This document shows, in pieces, positions 1 through 6,789 of a stretch of 22,711 bases of DNA; position 1 is the first letter of the stretch; each line of letters opens with the position of its first letter. Below the pieces are notes generated by a model that had not been told where the DNA came from, made no database searches, and was given only the letters and a program-made list of their open reading frames with translations. The position numbers and the translations under genes were made by a program. Source of the DNA: Acetothermia bacterium UBA7521 (GTDB lineage: Bacteria; Bipolaricaulota; Bipolaricaulia; Bipolaricaulales; Bipolaricaulaceae); the NCBI GenBank assembly GCA_002479455.1, contig DLNB01000040.1, forward strand, positions 792 through 23,502. Reading direction: 5' to 3'.

Positions 1-88
1 CGGGGTTCATCCCCGACGGCCGTTCGGTGGGGCGGCGAGACGGCCGTCGCAGACCTGCCTGCAGCAGGCAGGCAAGCGGCGACGCTAC
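1..88. repeat. Palindromic repeat element, left end cut by window edge
   Basis: The window opens inside a hairpin: CGGGG (1-5), loop TTCAT (6-10), CCCCG (11-15). It ends with CGACGCTAC at 80-88, the reverse complement of the GTAGCGTCG that begins other copies in this window. The stretch after the hairpin (GACGGCC, then TTCGGTGG) closely matches the same part of the 12019-12120 element. Inside lies a perfect 9-bp inverted repeat with a one-base loop at 54-72. The layout suggests a small non-coding element with inverted ends; the left terminus is outside the window. Confidence 0.6.
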
Positions 89-330
89 GGGACCACTTAT
101 GAGGAGACGAGGAAGGAAAGAAGCCGGGAGGCGGGGCTGAAGGTTGCCAGCTGATCCAGCGTCCTGGGGTATCCGCCGGCGTTCCTGTCCTCCTCAGCGG
201 CTTTTCTCTCCTCTGCGACTTCGGCGCACCCGGCGGTGAGAAGCTGGCCTAGCAGCCTGGGGGAGGAACACGGGGCCTACGAACTTACGGCATGCGGCCG
301 CGCTTCGCCCGGCCTCCGCGCAGCTACCAG
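89..330. other. Intergenic stretch, no gene recognised
   Basis: About 240 bases downstream of the leftward NTPase-methyltransferase gene. Open frames here overlap on both strands and have no recognisable protein features, so I read them as chance frames in GC-rich DNA. I see no tRNA, no clear U-tailed terminator and no riboswitch. Confidence 0.5.
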
Positions 331-1500
331 CTACGAACCACAGGCAACGGTCCGAAGGGGTCTCATCCCACTGACAACCCAGTGCAGCGGACTTACGCGA
401 TGGGATACGAGGCCTGCGGCCCCGGCCTGGCTTGCGGCGGCCTCGACCGCGGGGACGAGGGGGTAGACCTCTTCGTCGTCCCACAGATCACCGAGCGCGA
501 CGCGGGCGGCTTGACGGTCCGGTTCGGACGCGAACAGGACGTCGAGGAGGACGAACCCGCCTCCGGGGACGAGAGCGCGCAGGATCTCGCGGAACGCCCG
601 TTCGTACTCCGCGGGCACCAGGTGGTGGAAGGCGAAGCTGGAGACGACGGCGTGGAACGCCCTGTCCGGGACGGGGAGGGAGAGGAAGTGCCCTTCGCGG
701 AGGTGGTAGCCGGGGTGGTCCTCCCGGCACCGGGAGAGCATCACGGTTGAGAGGTCCACGCCCCACACCTCGGTGTCCGACTGGGCGATCTGGGCCGCAA
801 ATGAGCCGGTGCCGATCCCGATGTCCAGCAGCCGCTCGCCAGGGCCGACCTGAACGAGTTCCGCAGCCTTGGCGAGAGACTCGGCGTAACCCGTCAAAGG
901 CCCCGCACTTCCGCCCCAGGACCCGTAGCTGGACGCGCTGCCGTCGAAGAGCTGGCGCGTCTCGTCGCGGCTGCGGAGCCCCGCGGGCGGCGCGTCGAGG
1001 GTGACGGCCGTCTTCACCTTCGCCCAGCGGCGGACCTCGTTCACAAGCGATGGCCGCACGGTGAGGACGAGGAACGCGCGGGACTGGCGGGCTGCCCGCA
1101 GCCCAGGGGCGAACCCGCCGCCGGCGAGCTCGAGCGGGCCGACCTCGTCCACCACGATCACCTCCGCTTCCCGCGCCGCCTGTTCGATAAGGTCGTTGGC
1201 GAACGCGAGGCCCTCCGGGGAGAAGAAGAACCGACGGAACGGGATCCCCGGCGGGCGGTCGAGGCACAGGGGGCGTTCCTCCCCCGTGGCGAGGTCCCGC
1301 ACCCGGTAGCCGATGGTCTTTCCCTCGGCGAGAACCCGCGGCGAGGCGACGCCGGCCACGCGCAGGCCGTGGCGCTGCAGGTCCTCGGTCAGGGACAGGA
1401 CCGCCACGGTCTTGCCCCCGCTGATATCACCCGTGACGAGAAGGGCCCGCTCGCCCCTTTGGCGGGCGGAGAGGACAGCCTGGAGGAGTCCGCCGTTCAG
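331..1500 (-). CDS. P-loop NTPase (THEP1-like) fused to SAM-dependent methyltransferase
   Basis: A two-domain protein of 389 aa. Residues 1-175 are a P-loop NTPase: Walker A GDISGGKT at 24-31 and a Walker B ending VDEVGPLEL near 117-125, the arrangement of the THEP1/NTPase_1 family. Residues about 200-389 are a class I methyltransferase with motif I LLDIGIGTGSF (224-234), an acidic motif II (GVDLS) and a later FAFHHL segment. The gene directly follows xdhC. The frame has no ATG, GTG or TTG near the NTPase start; CTG at 1500-1498 overlaps the xdhC stop (CTGA) and follows AAAGGGAG with a 6-nt gap, so I chose it. Its substrate is unknown. Position beside xdhC suggests a role in maturing or supporting a molybdenum hydroxylase (inference). 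Confidence 0.75.
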   Translation of the reverse strand: MNGGLLQAVLSARQRGERALLVTGDISGGKTVAVLSLTEDLQRHGLRVAGVASPRVLAEGKTIGYRVRDLATGEERPLCLDRPPGIPFRRFFFSPEGLAFANDLIEQAAREAEVIVVDEVGPLELAGGGFAPGLRAARQSRAFLVLTVRPSLVNEVRRWAKVKTAVTLDAPPAGLRSRDETRQLFDGSASSYGSWGGSAGPLTGYAESLAKAAELVQVGPGERLLDIGIGTGSFAAQIAQSDTEVWGVDLSTVMLSRCREDHPGYHLREGHFLSLPVPDRAFHAVVSSFAFHHLVPAEYERAFREILRALVPGGGFVLLDVLFASEPDRQAARVALGDLWDDEEVYPLVPAVEAAASQAGAAGLVSHRVSPLHWVVSGMRPLRTVACGS

Positions 1501-2297
1501 GGCGCTCTCCCTTTCAACCGGGCGTGGGCATCCGCGAGCCGGCGGTGATGAAACGCGACGACCTCGGCGAGGATGCTCAACGCGACGAGGCCCGGGGACC
1601 GACCGCCGAGGGGAAGCCCGACCGGGCAGTGGACGGAGGTCACCCGCTCCGGCGAGAACCCGTCCGCTTCGAGGTGCGCGCGGATCTCGGCCGACTTCGT
1701 CTTCGACCCGAGCATTCCCACGTAGGCCGGGCCAGGGTCCTGGCGGAGGATCCCCCGCGCGACCTCGAGGTCGGTGGCGTGGGAATCGGTGCAGATCGCC
1801 ACGTACGTCCTCTCCCCGAACTGCGGGAGGTCGCGGTAGCCAGGGACGAGGGTCGGGGCGAGCCCCGGCGCCACCTCCCCGCACGCCTCGGGCCGACCGT
1901 CGTAGATGGCCACGGGAAACGCCGTCACCTCGTGGGCGAGCCGGGCCAGGGTCCGGCCGACGCGGCCGGCCCCGAAGATGGCGAGCTGAGCCTCGGGGGA
2001 GATGACCTCGTAGAACAGGGTCGCCTTGCCGCGGCCGCATTTCAGCCCGCGGTCGGTGAGGTCGAGGGTCTCCAGCTCGGTGCCGCCCCTGGGGAGGAGA
2101 CGTTGCGCCCGCTCGATCGCGTGCGCTTCGAGAGACCCGCCGCCGATCGTCCCCTCGCTCCGCCCGTCGGCGAACACGAGCATCCGCGCTCCCGGCAGAC
2201 GAGGGGCCGGCCCCTCGATCGCGATGAGCGTCACCAGAACGGCCCGCTCCCCGTGGGAGACGGCGTCGGCAGCCCGGGCGAGGATGCGGCCCTCCAC
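1497..2297 (-). CDS. xdhC: XdhC-family molybdenum hydroxylase accessory protein
   Basis: XdhC proteins bind molybdenum cofactor and help deliver its sulfurated form to xanthine dehydrogenase-type enzymes. Visible features: GPAPRLPGARMLV (29-41), IGGGSLEA (51-58), LKCGRGK around Cys87, a Rossmann motif IFGAGRVGRTLA (107-118), and YVGMLGSKTK and CPVGLPLG in the C-terminal half, all typical of the family. The 266-aa length is normal. The GTG start lies one base after the PLP-enzyme stop and follows AAGGGG; the gene ends inside the start of the NTPase-methyltransferase gene. Tight packing indicates one operon. The likely client is the molybdenum subunit encoded at 13614-15932, or another outside the window (inference). 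Confidence 0.92.
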   Translation of the reverse strand: MEGRILARAADAVSHGERAVLVTLIAIEGPAPRLPGARMLVFADGRSEGTIGGGSLEAHAIERAQRLLPRGGTELETLDLTDRGLKCGRGKATLFYEVISPEAQLAIFGAGRVGRTLARLAHEVTAFPVAIYDGRPEACGEVAPGLAPTLVPGYRDLPQFGERTYVAICTDSHATDLEVARGILRQDPGPAYVGMLGSKTKSAEIRAHLEADGFSPERVTSVHCPVGLPLGGRSPGLVALSILAEVVAFHHRRLADAHARLKGRAP

Positions 2298-2298
2298 G

Positions 2299-3762
2299 CT
2301 ACCCCTTCGCCACGATCCGGTTGAACTCGACGATCAACTCGTCGATCGCATCCGCCTGGCGGTGGATCCGGTCCCAGTACTCGGGCCAGTCGTACCACTG
2401 CTGGTCGAGCTCTTCCACAGACCTCCCCATCTGCTCGACCCACGTGAAGTACTTCAGGTTGTGGACGCGCTTCCGTTTGGTGTAGGTGAGCTCGAGCATG
2501 TGGTCGGTGGTCGCCCCGAGTAGCCACCGCTCGTGATCCACCGCAGCGTGGGTCGCGGTGTACGGCCCCCGCTCCTGGCGCAGCTCGGCGATCCGGCTCC
2601 CGTACAGCTCCATGGAGTCGGTGAGCACGGTGAGGACGACGTCGCGCTCGGTGAGCTCGTAGTGGTGGGCGAGCTTCACCGCCATGAGGAGGTTCGCCGC
2701 ACCGGAGATCCCCACGAGATCGAGGTTCTCCACGAGCGACGCCGGGACCCCCTGGCTAAGAAGGTGTTTCCGGCCCGCGGGCTCGTTGAACAGGCGGATG
2801 AGGCGCATCGGGGCCTCGTCGTGGATCGCCATCACGAGATCGGTGTTCCGTACGTTGTGGATCCACGGCACGTGCTTGTCGCCGATCCCCTCGATGCGGT
2901 GGCTCCCGAACCCCGCTTGGAGGAGGGTCGGGCACTGCAGGGACTCCCCCACCGCGATCACGCTCGTGGGGTACCGCTGCTTGAGGTAGTCCCCACACCC
3001 GAGGGTGCCGGCCGAGCCGGAGGTGAGGACCACGCCCGCATAGCGCCCGTTATCCCCCAGCTGCGTGGCCAGGACCTCCTCCATCGCCGGTCCGGTGACG
3101 GTGTAGTGCCAGAGGTGGTTCCCCGGTTCGTCGAACTGGTTGAAGATCGCCACGTCCGGTCGCGTGGACTGGAGTTCCTTGCACTTCTGGAAGATCTCCC
3201 ACACGTTGGATTCGCTCCCCGGGGTGGCGATGACCTCGCCCGCGATCTTCCTGAGCCATTCAAACCGCTCCCGGCTCATCCCCTCGGGGAGGATGGCGAT
3301 GGACGCGCACCCGAGGAGGGCCGAGTTGTACGCCCCGCCCCGGCAGTAGTTCCCGGTGGACGGCCACGCCGCCTTGTTCAGCGTGGGGTCGAACTGCCCG
3401 GTCACGAGCCGGGGGACGAGGCACCCGAACGTGGCTCCGACCTTGTGGGCGCCGGTGGGGAACCACTTCCCGACGAGGGCGATCACCCGCGCCCGGACCC
3501 CGGTCAGCTCGGACGGGAACGGGAGGTAGTTGACCCCGGCGAACCCGCCACCGTGCTTGACGGGCTCGTTCTTCCACGTGATGCGGAACAGGTTGCGGGG
3601 GTGGACGTCCCACAGCCCGATTGTCTTCAGTTCGTCCCGGATCTCGGGACGGATCCGCGCCGGGTCGCGCATCTCGGCGAACGTGGGGACGACGATGTCC
3701 CGCCTCCGCGCCTGCTCCGCCGCTTGCTGGCGCCCCTGGTCGTGTATGGAAAGGTTGATCAT
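2299..3762 (-). CDS. Fold-type-II PLP-dependent enzyme (cysteine synthase/TrpB-like)
   Basis: A 487-aa enzyme of the tryptophan synthase beta/cysteine synthase superfamily. GAHKVGA places the predicted PLP-binding Lys at 107 (compare GAHK in TrpB). STGNYCRGGA (136-145) corresponds to the substrate-carboxylate loop and TSGSAG (248-253) to the phosphate-binding loop. The C-terminus is longer than in CysK and rich in aromatic and charged residues. GGAGGGAG precedes the ATG with good spacing. It is first in a leftward operon with xdhC and is divergent from the GntR gene. Enzymes of this fold, such as diaminopropionate ammonia-lyase YgeX in Escherichia coli, occur in purine-degradation clusters, but this protein does not show the YgeX active-site context. 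The substrate is unknown; elimination or lyase chemistry on an amino acid is the likeliest type of reaction. Confidence 0.85.
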   Translation of the reverse strand: MINLSIHDQGRQQAAEQARRRDIVVPTFAEMRDPARIRPEIRDELKTIGLWDVHPRNLFRITWKNEPVKHGGGFAGVNYLPFPSELTGVRARVIALVGKWFPTGAHKVGATFGCLVPRLVTGQFDPTLNKAAWPSTGNYCRGGAYNSALLGCASIAILPEGMSRERFEWLRKIAGEVIATPGSESNVWEIFQKCKELQSTRPDVAIFNQFDEPGNHLWHYTVTGPAMEEVLATQLGDNGRYAGVVLTSGSAGTLGCGDYLKQRYPTSVIAVGESLQCPTLLQAGFGSHRIEGIGDKHVPWIHNVRNTDLVMAIHDEAPMRLIRLFNEPAGRKHLLSQGVPASLVENLDLVGISGAANLLMAVKLAHHYELTERDVVLTVLTDSMELYGSRIAELRQERGPYTATHAAVDHERWLLGATTDHMLELTYTKRKRVHNLKYFTWVEQMGRSVEELDQQWYDWPEYWDRIHRQADAIDELIVEFNRIVAKG

Positions 3763-3776
3763 GGTTCTCCCTCCGG

Positions 3777-3805
3777 TTGACCGGTCTCGGTGATAATGCT
3801 AGCAT
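3777..3805 (+). promoter_or_regulatory. Promoter for the GntR-carbamate kinase operon
   Basis: TTGACC (3777-3782, 5 of 6 to the -35 consensus), a 17-bp spacer, then TAGCAT (3800-3805, 4 of 6 to the -10 consensus). The -10 forms the right half of the palindrome ATGCTAGCAT. Pattern match only. Confidence 0.5.
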
Positions 3806-3818
3806 ACTGCCTGACAGG
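3796..3818. promoter_or_regulatory. Candidate GntR operator palindromes
   Basis: Two inverted repeats lie between the divergent starts: perfect ATGCTAGCAT (3796-3805) and CCTGACAGG (3810-3818, one-base centre). FCD-type GntR regulators bind short palindromes, usually in their own promoter. Here both predicted -10 boxes fall inside the first palindrome, so a bound regulator could block both operons. This is inferred from position and symmetry. Confidence 0.4.
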
Positions 3819-3825
3819 TTGACAA
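3796..3825 (-). promoter_or_regulatory. Promoter for the PLP enzyme-xdhC operon
   Basis: Read leftward: TTGTCA (3825-3820, 5 of 6 to the -35 consensus), an 18-bp spacer, then TAGCAT (3801-3796). This -10 is the other half of the same palindrome used by the rightward promoter, so the two promoters overlap. Pattern match only. Confidence 0.5.
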
Positions 3826-3830
3826 GCGCC

Positions 3831-4550
3831 ATGGAGTTCCGCAAGGTCCGACCCACGAAGGCCTCCACAGAGGTGGCCGAGCAGATTCTGGAGGCCATCC
3901 GACGCGGTGCGTTTCCCCCGGAGACGAAGCTTCCCTCGGAGGCCGAGCTTGCCCAGTTGATGGGGGTGAGCCGCCCCACGGTGCGCGAGGCGCTGTCCGG
4001 CCTGGCCGCGGTGGGTCTCATCGAGCCGCGGGTGGGGATCGGGAACTTTGTCCGCCCACCCACGGAGCCGCTTGCCCACCAGGCGCTGCTCCTCCTGGAG
4101 AGCGAGGCGAGCTGCCTCGAGATCATGGAGGCGCGGACGGTGCTCGAACCACCGCTCGCCGAGCTGGCAGCGCGGAAGCGCACGGACGCCCAAGCGGAAG
4201 CGCTGGTGGAGATCTGCCGCGAGCTCGGGGCGCTCGCCGACCCGAAGACGTTCGATGCCTACTTCGCGGCCGACAAGCGGTTCCACCATGCGCTCGTGGA
4301 TGCGGCCGGGAACGGCCTCCTCGCCGTGGTGCTCCTCCCCCTGATCAACACGATGGACGAGCGGCTGTACCGGGAGTTCACGCGGGAGTACTACCTGAAG
4401 GACGCGGGGAGCATTGGCGAGGTCGCGGAGCTCCACAGCGAGGTGGCGGACGCGGTGCGCGCCCGCCGCCCGGCCCAGGCCCGCTCCGCGATGCGCGCGC
4501 ACTGGGACCGGATGTGGCGCCTTGTTCAAGGAGACGAGGCCAGCAGCTAG
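3831..4550 (+). CDS. GntR-family regulator with FCD domain
   Basis: A 239-aa transcription factor. The winged helix-turn-helix spans about 10-75, with LPSEAELAQLMGVSRPTVRE (34-53) as the recognition core and a wing at VGIGNFVRP. The rest is an all-helical FCD ligand domain with the expected Asp/His metal ligands: DAYFAADKRFHH, then ELHSEV and RAHWDRM. Ligands of FCD regulators are commonly small carboxylates or pathway intermediates. ATG at 3831 was chosen because homology to the family begins just after it; TTG at 3819 in the same frame is possible and neither has a strong ribosome site. It lies 25 bp upstream of carbamate kinase and diverges from the PLP enzyme, so it probably controls both directions. 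Confidence 0.9.
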   Translation: MEFRKVRPTKASTEVAEQILEAIRRGAFPPETKLPSEAELAQLMGVSRPTVREALSGLAAVGLIEPRVGIGNFVRPPTEPLAHQALLLLESEASCLEIMEARTVLEPPLAELAARKRTDAQAEALVEICRELGALADPKTFDAYFAADKRFHHALVDAAGNGLLAVVLLPLINTMDERLYREFTREYYLKDAGSIGEVAELHSEVADAVRARRPAQARSAMRAHWDRMWRLVQGDEASS

Positions 4551-4575
4551 AACGACGACGAAGGAGCGTGTTCAG

Positions 4576-5523
4576 GTGACAAAGAAGACGGTCGTGGTGG
4601 CGCTGGGGGGGAACGCGATCCTCCAGCCGGGTCAGAAGGGGACGTTCGAGGAGCAGTACGGCAACGTCTACCGGACGGTGGAGCAGCTCGCGGCGATGGT
4701 GCTATCTGGGAAGTGGCGGCTGGTGGTCACCCATGGGAACGGCCCGCAGGTGGGGAACATCCTCCTCCAGCATGATGCGGCGAAGGCGGTCGTGCCGCCG
4801 ATGCCCATGGATGTGTGCGGGGCGGAGTCCCAGGGGTTCATCGGGTACATGATCCAACAGGCGTTCCACAACGTGCTCGCCCGCGAGGGGAGGGACGACA
4901 TCCCAGTGGCGACGGTCGTGACCCAGGTTCTGGTGGACAAGGCTGATCCGGCGTTCCAGAGCCCCACCAAGCCGGTGGGCGCGTTCTACTCAGCCGACGA
5001 GGCGAGGCGTCTCCAGGCGGAGAAGGGCTGGCACGTGGTGGAGGACGCGGGCCGCGGCTGGCGCCGGGTGGTGCCGTCGCCTGATCCGCAAGCGATCGTG
5101 GAGCGGGAGGCGATCCGGTTCCTCGTCGAGAACCGGGCGATCGTGATCGCCTCCGGCGGCGGCGGGATCCCCGTGATCAAAGAGGATGGAACGTACCGCG
5201 GTGTGGAGGCGGTCATCGACAAGGACCTCGCCGGCGAGCGCCTCGCTCAGGACGTCGGTGCCGCGGTGTTCCTCATCCTCACCGATGTCGATAAGGTCCG
5301 GCTGAACTACAAGAAGCCGGGGGAGAAGACCCTCGACCGGATGACAGCCGCTGAGGCCAAGGGCTACGCCCAGGAAGCGCACTTCGCGAAGGGCTCGATG
5401 GAGCCCAAGGTCAAGGCCGCAGCGCGGTTTGTCGAGGCGGGAGGGGAACGAGCGGTAATCGCTTCGCTGGCCCAGGCGTTGGAGGCGGCGGAGGGCCGCG
5501 CAGGAACGCAAGTAGTACCGTAG
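4576..5523 (+). CDS. arcC: Carbamate kinase
   Basis: This 315-aa enzyme reversibly forms ATP and carbamate from carbamoyl phosphate and ADP; cytosolic. Family motifs are all present: VVALGGNAIL at the N-terminus, VTHGNGPQVGN, IASGGGGIPV, AVIDKDLAGERLA, LTDVDKV and GSMEPKVKAA. The length matches the family (about 310 aa). GTG at 4576 follows AAGGAG with a 9-nt gap; the longer upstream frame overlaps the GntR gene and has no matching sequence. Placed between a GntR regulator and two carbamoyltransferases with no arginine deiminase nearby, it more likely serves ureide/purine catabolism, like YqeA of E. coli, than the arginine deiminase pathway (inference). Confidence 0.95.
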   Translation: MTKKTVVVALGGNAILQPGQKGTFEEQYGNVYRTVEQLAAMVLSGKWRLVVTHGNGPQVGNILLQHDAAKAVVPPMPMDVCGAESQGFIGYMIQQAFHNVLAREGRDDIPVATVVTQVLVDKADPAFQSPTKPVGAFYSADEARRLQAEKGWHVVEDAGRGWRRVVPSPDPQAIVEREAIRFLVENRAIVIASGGGGIPVIKEDGTYRGVEAVIDKDLAGERLAQDVGAAVFLILTDVDKVRLNYKKPGEKTLDRMTAAEAKGYAQEAHFAKGSMEPKVKAAARFVEAGGERAVIASLAQALEAAEGRAGTQVVP

Positions 5524-5641
5524 GCCGTGATCCGTGGTCCGTTGCCCGTGCTCGGTGTGATCGGTCACGGACGCTGCGGCGGTCCACGGAAGACGGAGCA
5601 CGGACAACGGTAGACGGACAACGGATTTGAAAGGAGGACGA
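5524..5641. repeat. Long inverted repeat built from GTCCGTTGTCCG-type units
   Basis: Between carbamate kinase and the first carbamoyltransferase. CCGTTGCCCGTGCTC (5539-5553) pairs with GAGCACGGACAACGG (5596-5610) over 15 bp with one mismatch, and ATCCGT (5530-5535) pairs with ACGGAT (5621-5626) outside it. CGGACAACGG occurs twice (5601-5610 and 5616-5625). The reverse complement of this unit recurs at 18689-18701 and 18717-18729. The stem ends just before the AAAGGAGG ribosome site, so it could affect downstream expression or mRNA stability. Confidence 0.6.
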
Positions 5642-6673
5642 ATGGCGGCAACAGATCTGAGAGGGCGCGACTTCATCACCCTGATGGAGTTCGATCGCGA
5701 GGAAGTGGAGACGATTCTGGATACGTCGCACGACATCAAGCGGAAGTGGATCCGCGGCGAGCCGCACCGGCTCTTGCAGGACAAAACCCTGTTCATGCTG
5801 TTCTACAACCGCTCGCTCCGCACGCGGAACTCGTTCGAGGCGGGGATGACCCAGCTTGGCGGCCACGCCCACTTCCTTGAGCCGGATGCGGTGTACACGC
5901 CGGCCCTGCCGGGGGAGGAGAAGGCCTACTCCACGGAGCGGATCTCCGACGTCGCGCGGGTGTTGGCAGAGATGGGGCATGGGATCGCGATCCGCATCTA
6001 CGGGAAGCACACCGGGTGGCGGTACGGCAAGGGGAATCTCCTGATCCGCGAGTTTGCCCGCTGGTCGCGGATCCCGATCATCAACATGGAAGACGACATG
6101 TACCACCCCTGCCAGGGGCTTGCTGACGTGATGGTGATGCAGGAGAAGCTCGGCGACCTCCGGGGGAAGAAGTTCGTGATGAGCTGGGCTTACTCGGGAT
6201 CGGTAGAGAAGCCGCTTGCCGTCCCGCAGTCGGCGATCATCGGGGCGAGCTTCTTTGGGATGGACATCACCCTTGCCCACCCCAAGGGCCTCGACCTCGA
6301 CCCGAAGGTTCTGGAGTTCACGAAGAAGAACGTTACGAAGAACGGTGGATCGTTCAAGCTGATTCACGATATGGACGAAGCGTTCAAGGACGCGGTCGCC
6401 GTGTACCCCAAGGCGTGGACGAGCCAGTCGGCGGACGGGAAGACGCCGATGGATCCCGAAAAGGCGAAGGCGATCTTCGAGGCGAACAAGCACTGGATCA
6501 CGACCAAGGAGAAGATGGCGCTCACGAACGACGCGATCTACCTTCACTGCCTGCCGGCAGACCGAGGGATGGAGGTTACGGACGAGGTCATGGACGGCCC
6601 GAACTCGGTGATCATCGAGCAGGCGGGGAACCGGCTCCACGCCCAGAAGGGCATGATGGCGCTGCTTCTATGA
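5642..6673 (+). CDS. Carbamoyltransferase, YgeW/acetylornithine transcarbamylase-like, paralogue 1
   Basis: A 343-aa aspartate/ornithine carbamoyltransferase superfamily enzyme. Carbamoyl phosphate-binding motifs are SLRTR (58-62) and HPCQ (155-158); HCLP (302-305) lies in the second-substrate domain. The DxxxSMG ornithine loop of true OTCase is absent and replaced by YPKAW (255-259), as in the knotted YgeW and acetylornithine/succinylornithine transcarbamylases. The SLRTR variant also fits those groups. AAAGGAGG precedes the ATG closely. Next to carbamate kinase it probably works in the phosphorolytic direction, releasing carbamoyl phosphate from a ureido compound. The second substrate cannot be told from sequence. 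Confidence 0.85.
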   Translation: MAATDLRGRDFITLMEFDREEVETILDTSHDIKRKWIRGEPHRLLQDKTLFMLFYNRSLRTRNSFEAGMTQLGGHAHFLEPDAVYTPALPGEEKAYSTERISDVARVLAEMGHGIAIRIYGKHTGWRYGKGNLLIREFARWSRIPIINMEDDMYHPCQGLADVMVMQEKLGDLRGKKFVMSWAYSGSVEKPLAVPQSAIIGASFFGMDITLAHPKGLDLDPKVLEFTKKNVTKNGGSFKLIHDMDEAFKDAVAVYPKAWTSQSADGKTPMDPEKAKAIFEANKHWITTKEKMALTNDAIYLHCLPADRGMEVTDEVMDGPNSVIIEQAGNRLHAQKGMMALLL

Positions 6674-6704
6674 CCGTCACGATCGACCCCCGACACTGAA
6701 CTGC

Positions 6705-6729
6705 CGTCGGGGACCGGCCCCGACGCTAC
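6705..6729. repeat. Palindromic repeat copy, GGGG/CCCC stem
   Basis: CGTCGGGG (6705-6712), loop ACCGG, CCCCGACG (6718-6725), followed by CTAC (6726-6729 with the preceding C). Read on the minus strand it begins GTAGCGTCGGGG, the family signature. It lies between the two carbamoyltransferase genes. Confidence 0.7.
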
Positions 6730-6740
6730 GGGCCTGCATC

Positions 6741-6766
6741 TGTAGCGTCGCACTTCATGTGCGACG
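6741..6766 (+). repeat. Palindromic repeat copy, GCAC/GTGC stem
   Basis: TGTAG, then CGTCGCAC (6746-6753), loop TTCAT (6754-6758), GTGCGACG (6759-6766). Relative to the 12019 copy the inner stem changes from GGGC/GCCC to GCAC/GTGC with pairing preserved. The hairpin ends 11 nt before the GAGGAGG ribosome site of the next gene. Confidence 0.7.
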
Positions 6767-6789
6767 TCGGACTGGCCGAGGAGGCAGAC

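Noticed and set aside
1501..2040. N-terminal extension of the NTPase-methyltransferase to an ATG at 2040
   Set aside because: It lies wholly inside xdhC in another frame, is Arg/Pro/Gly-rich shadow sequence, and has no domain features.
2533..3780. Long plus-strand frame (415 aa) opposite the PLP enzyme
   Set aside because: It is a codon-bias shadow of the minus-strand gene, low in hydrophobic structure and without motifs.
5411..6640. Long minus-strand frame opposite carbamoyltransferase paralogue 1
   Set aside because: It is an antisense shadow; a similar one lies opposite paralogue 2, as expected from high third-position GC.
6757..6789. ATG 6757 as the start of carbamoyltransferase paralogue 2
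   Set aside because: It falls in the loop and right stem of a palindromic repeat; GTG 6790 has a GAGGAGG ribosome site and matches the start point of paralogue 1.
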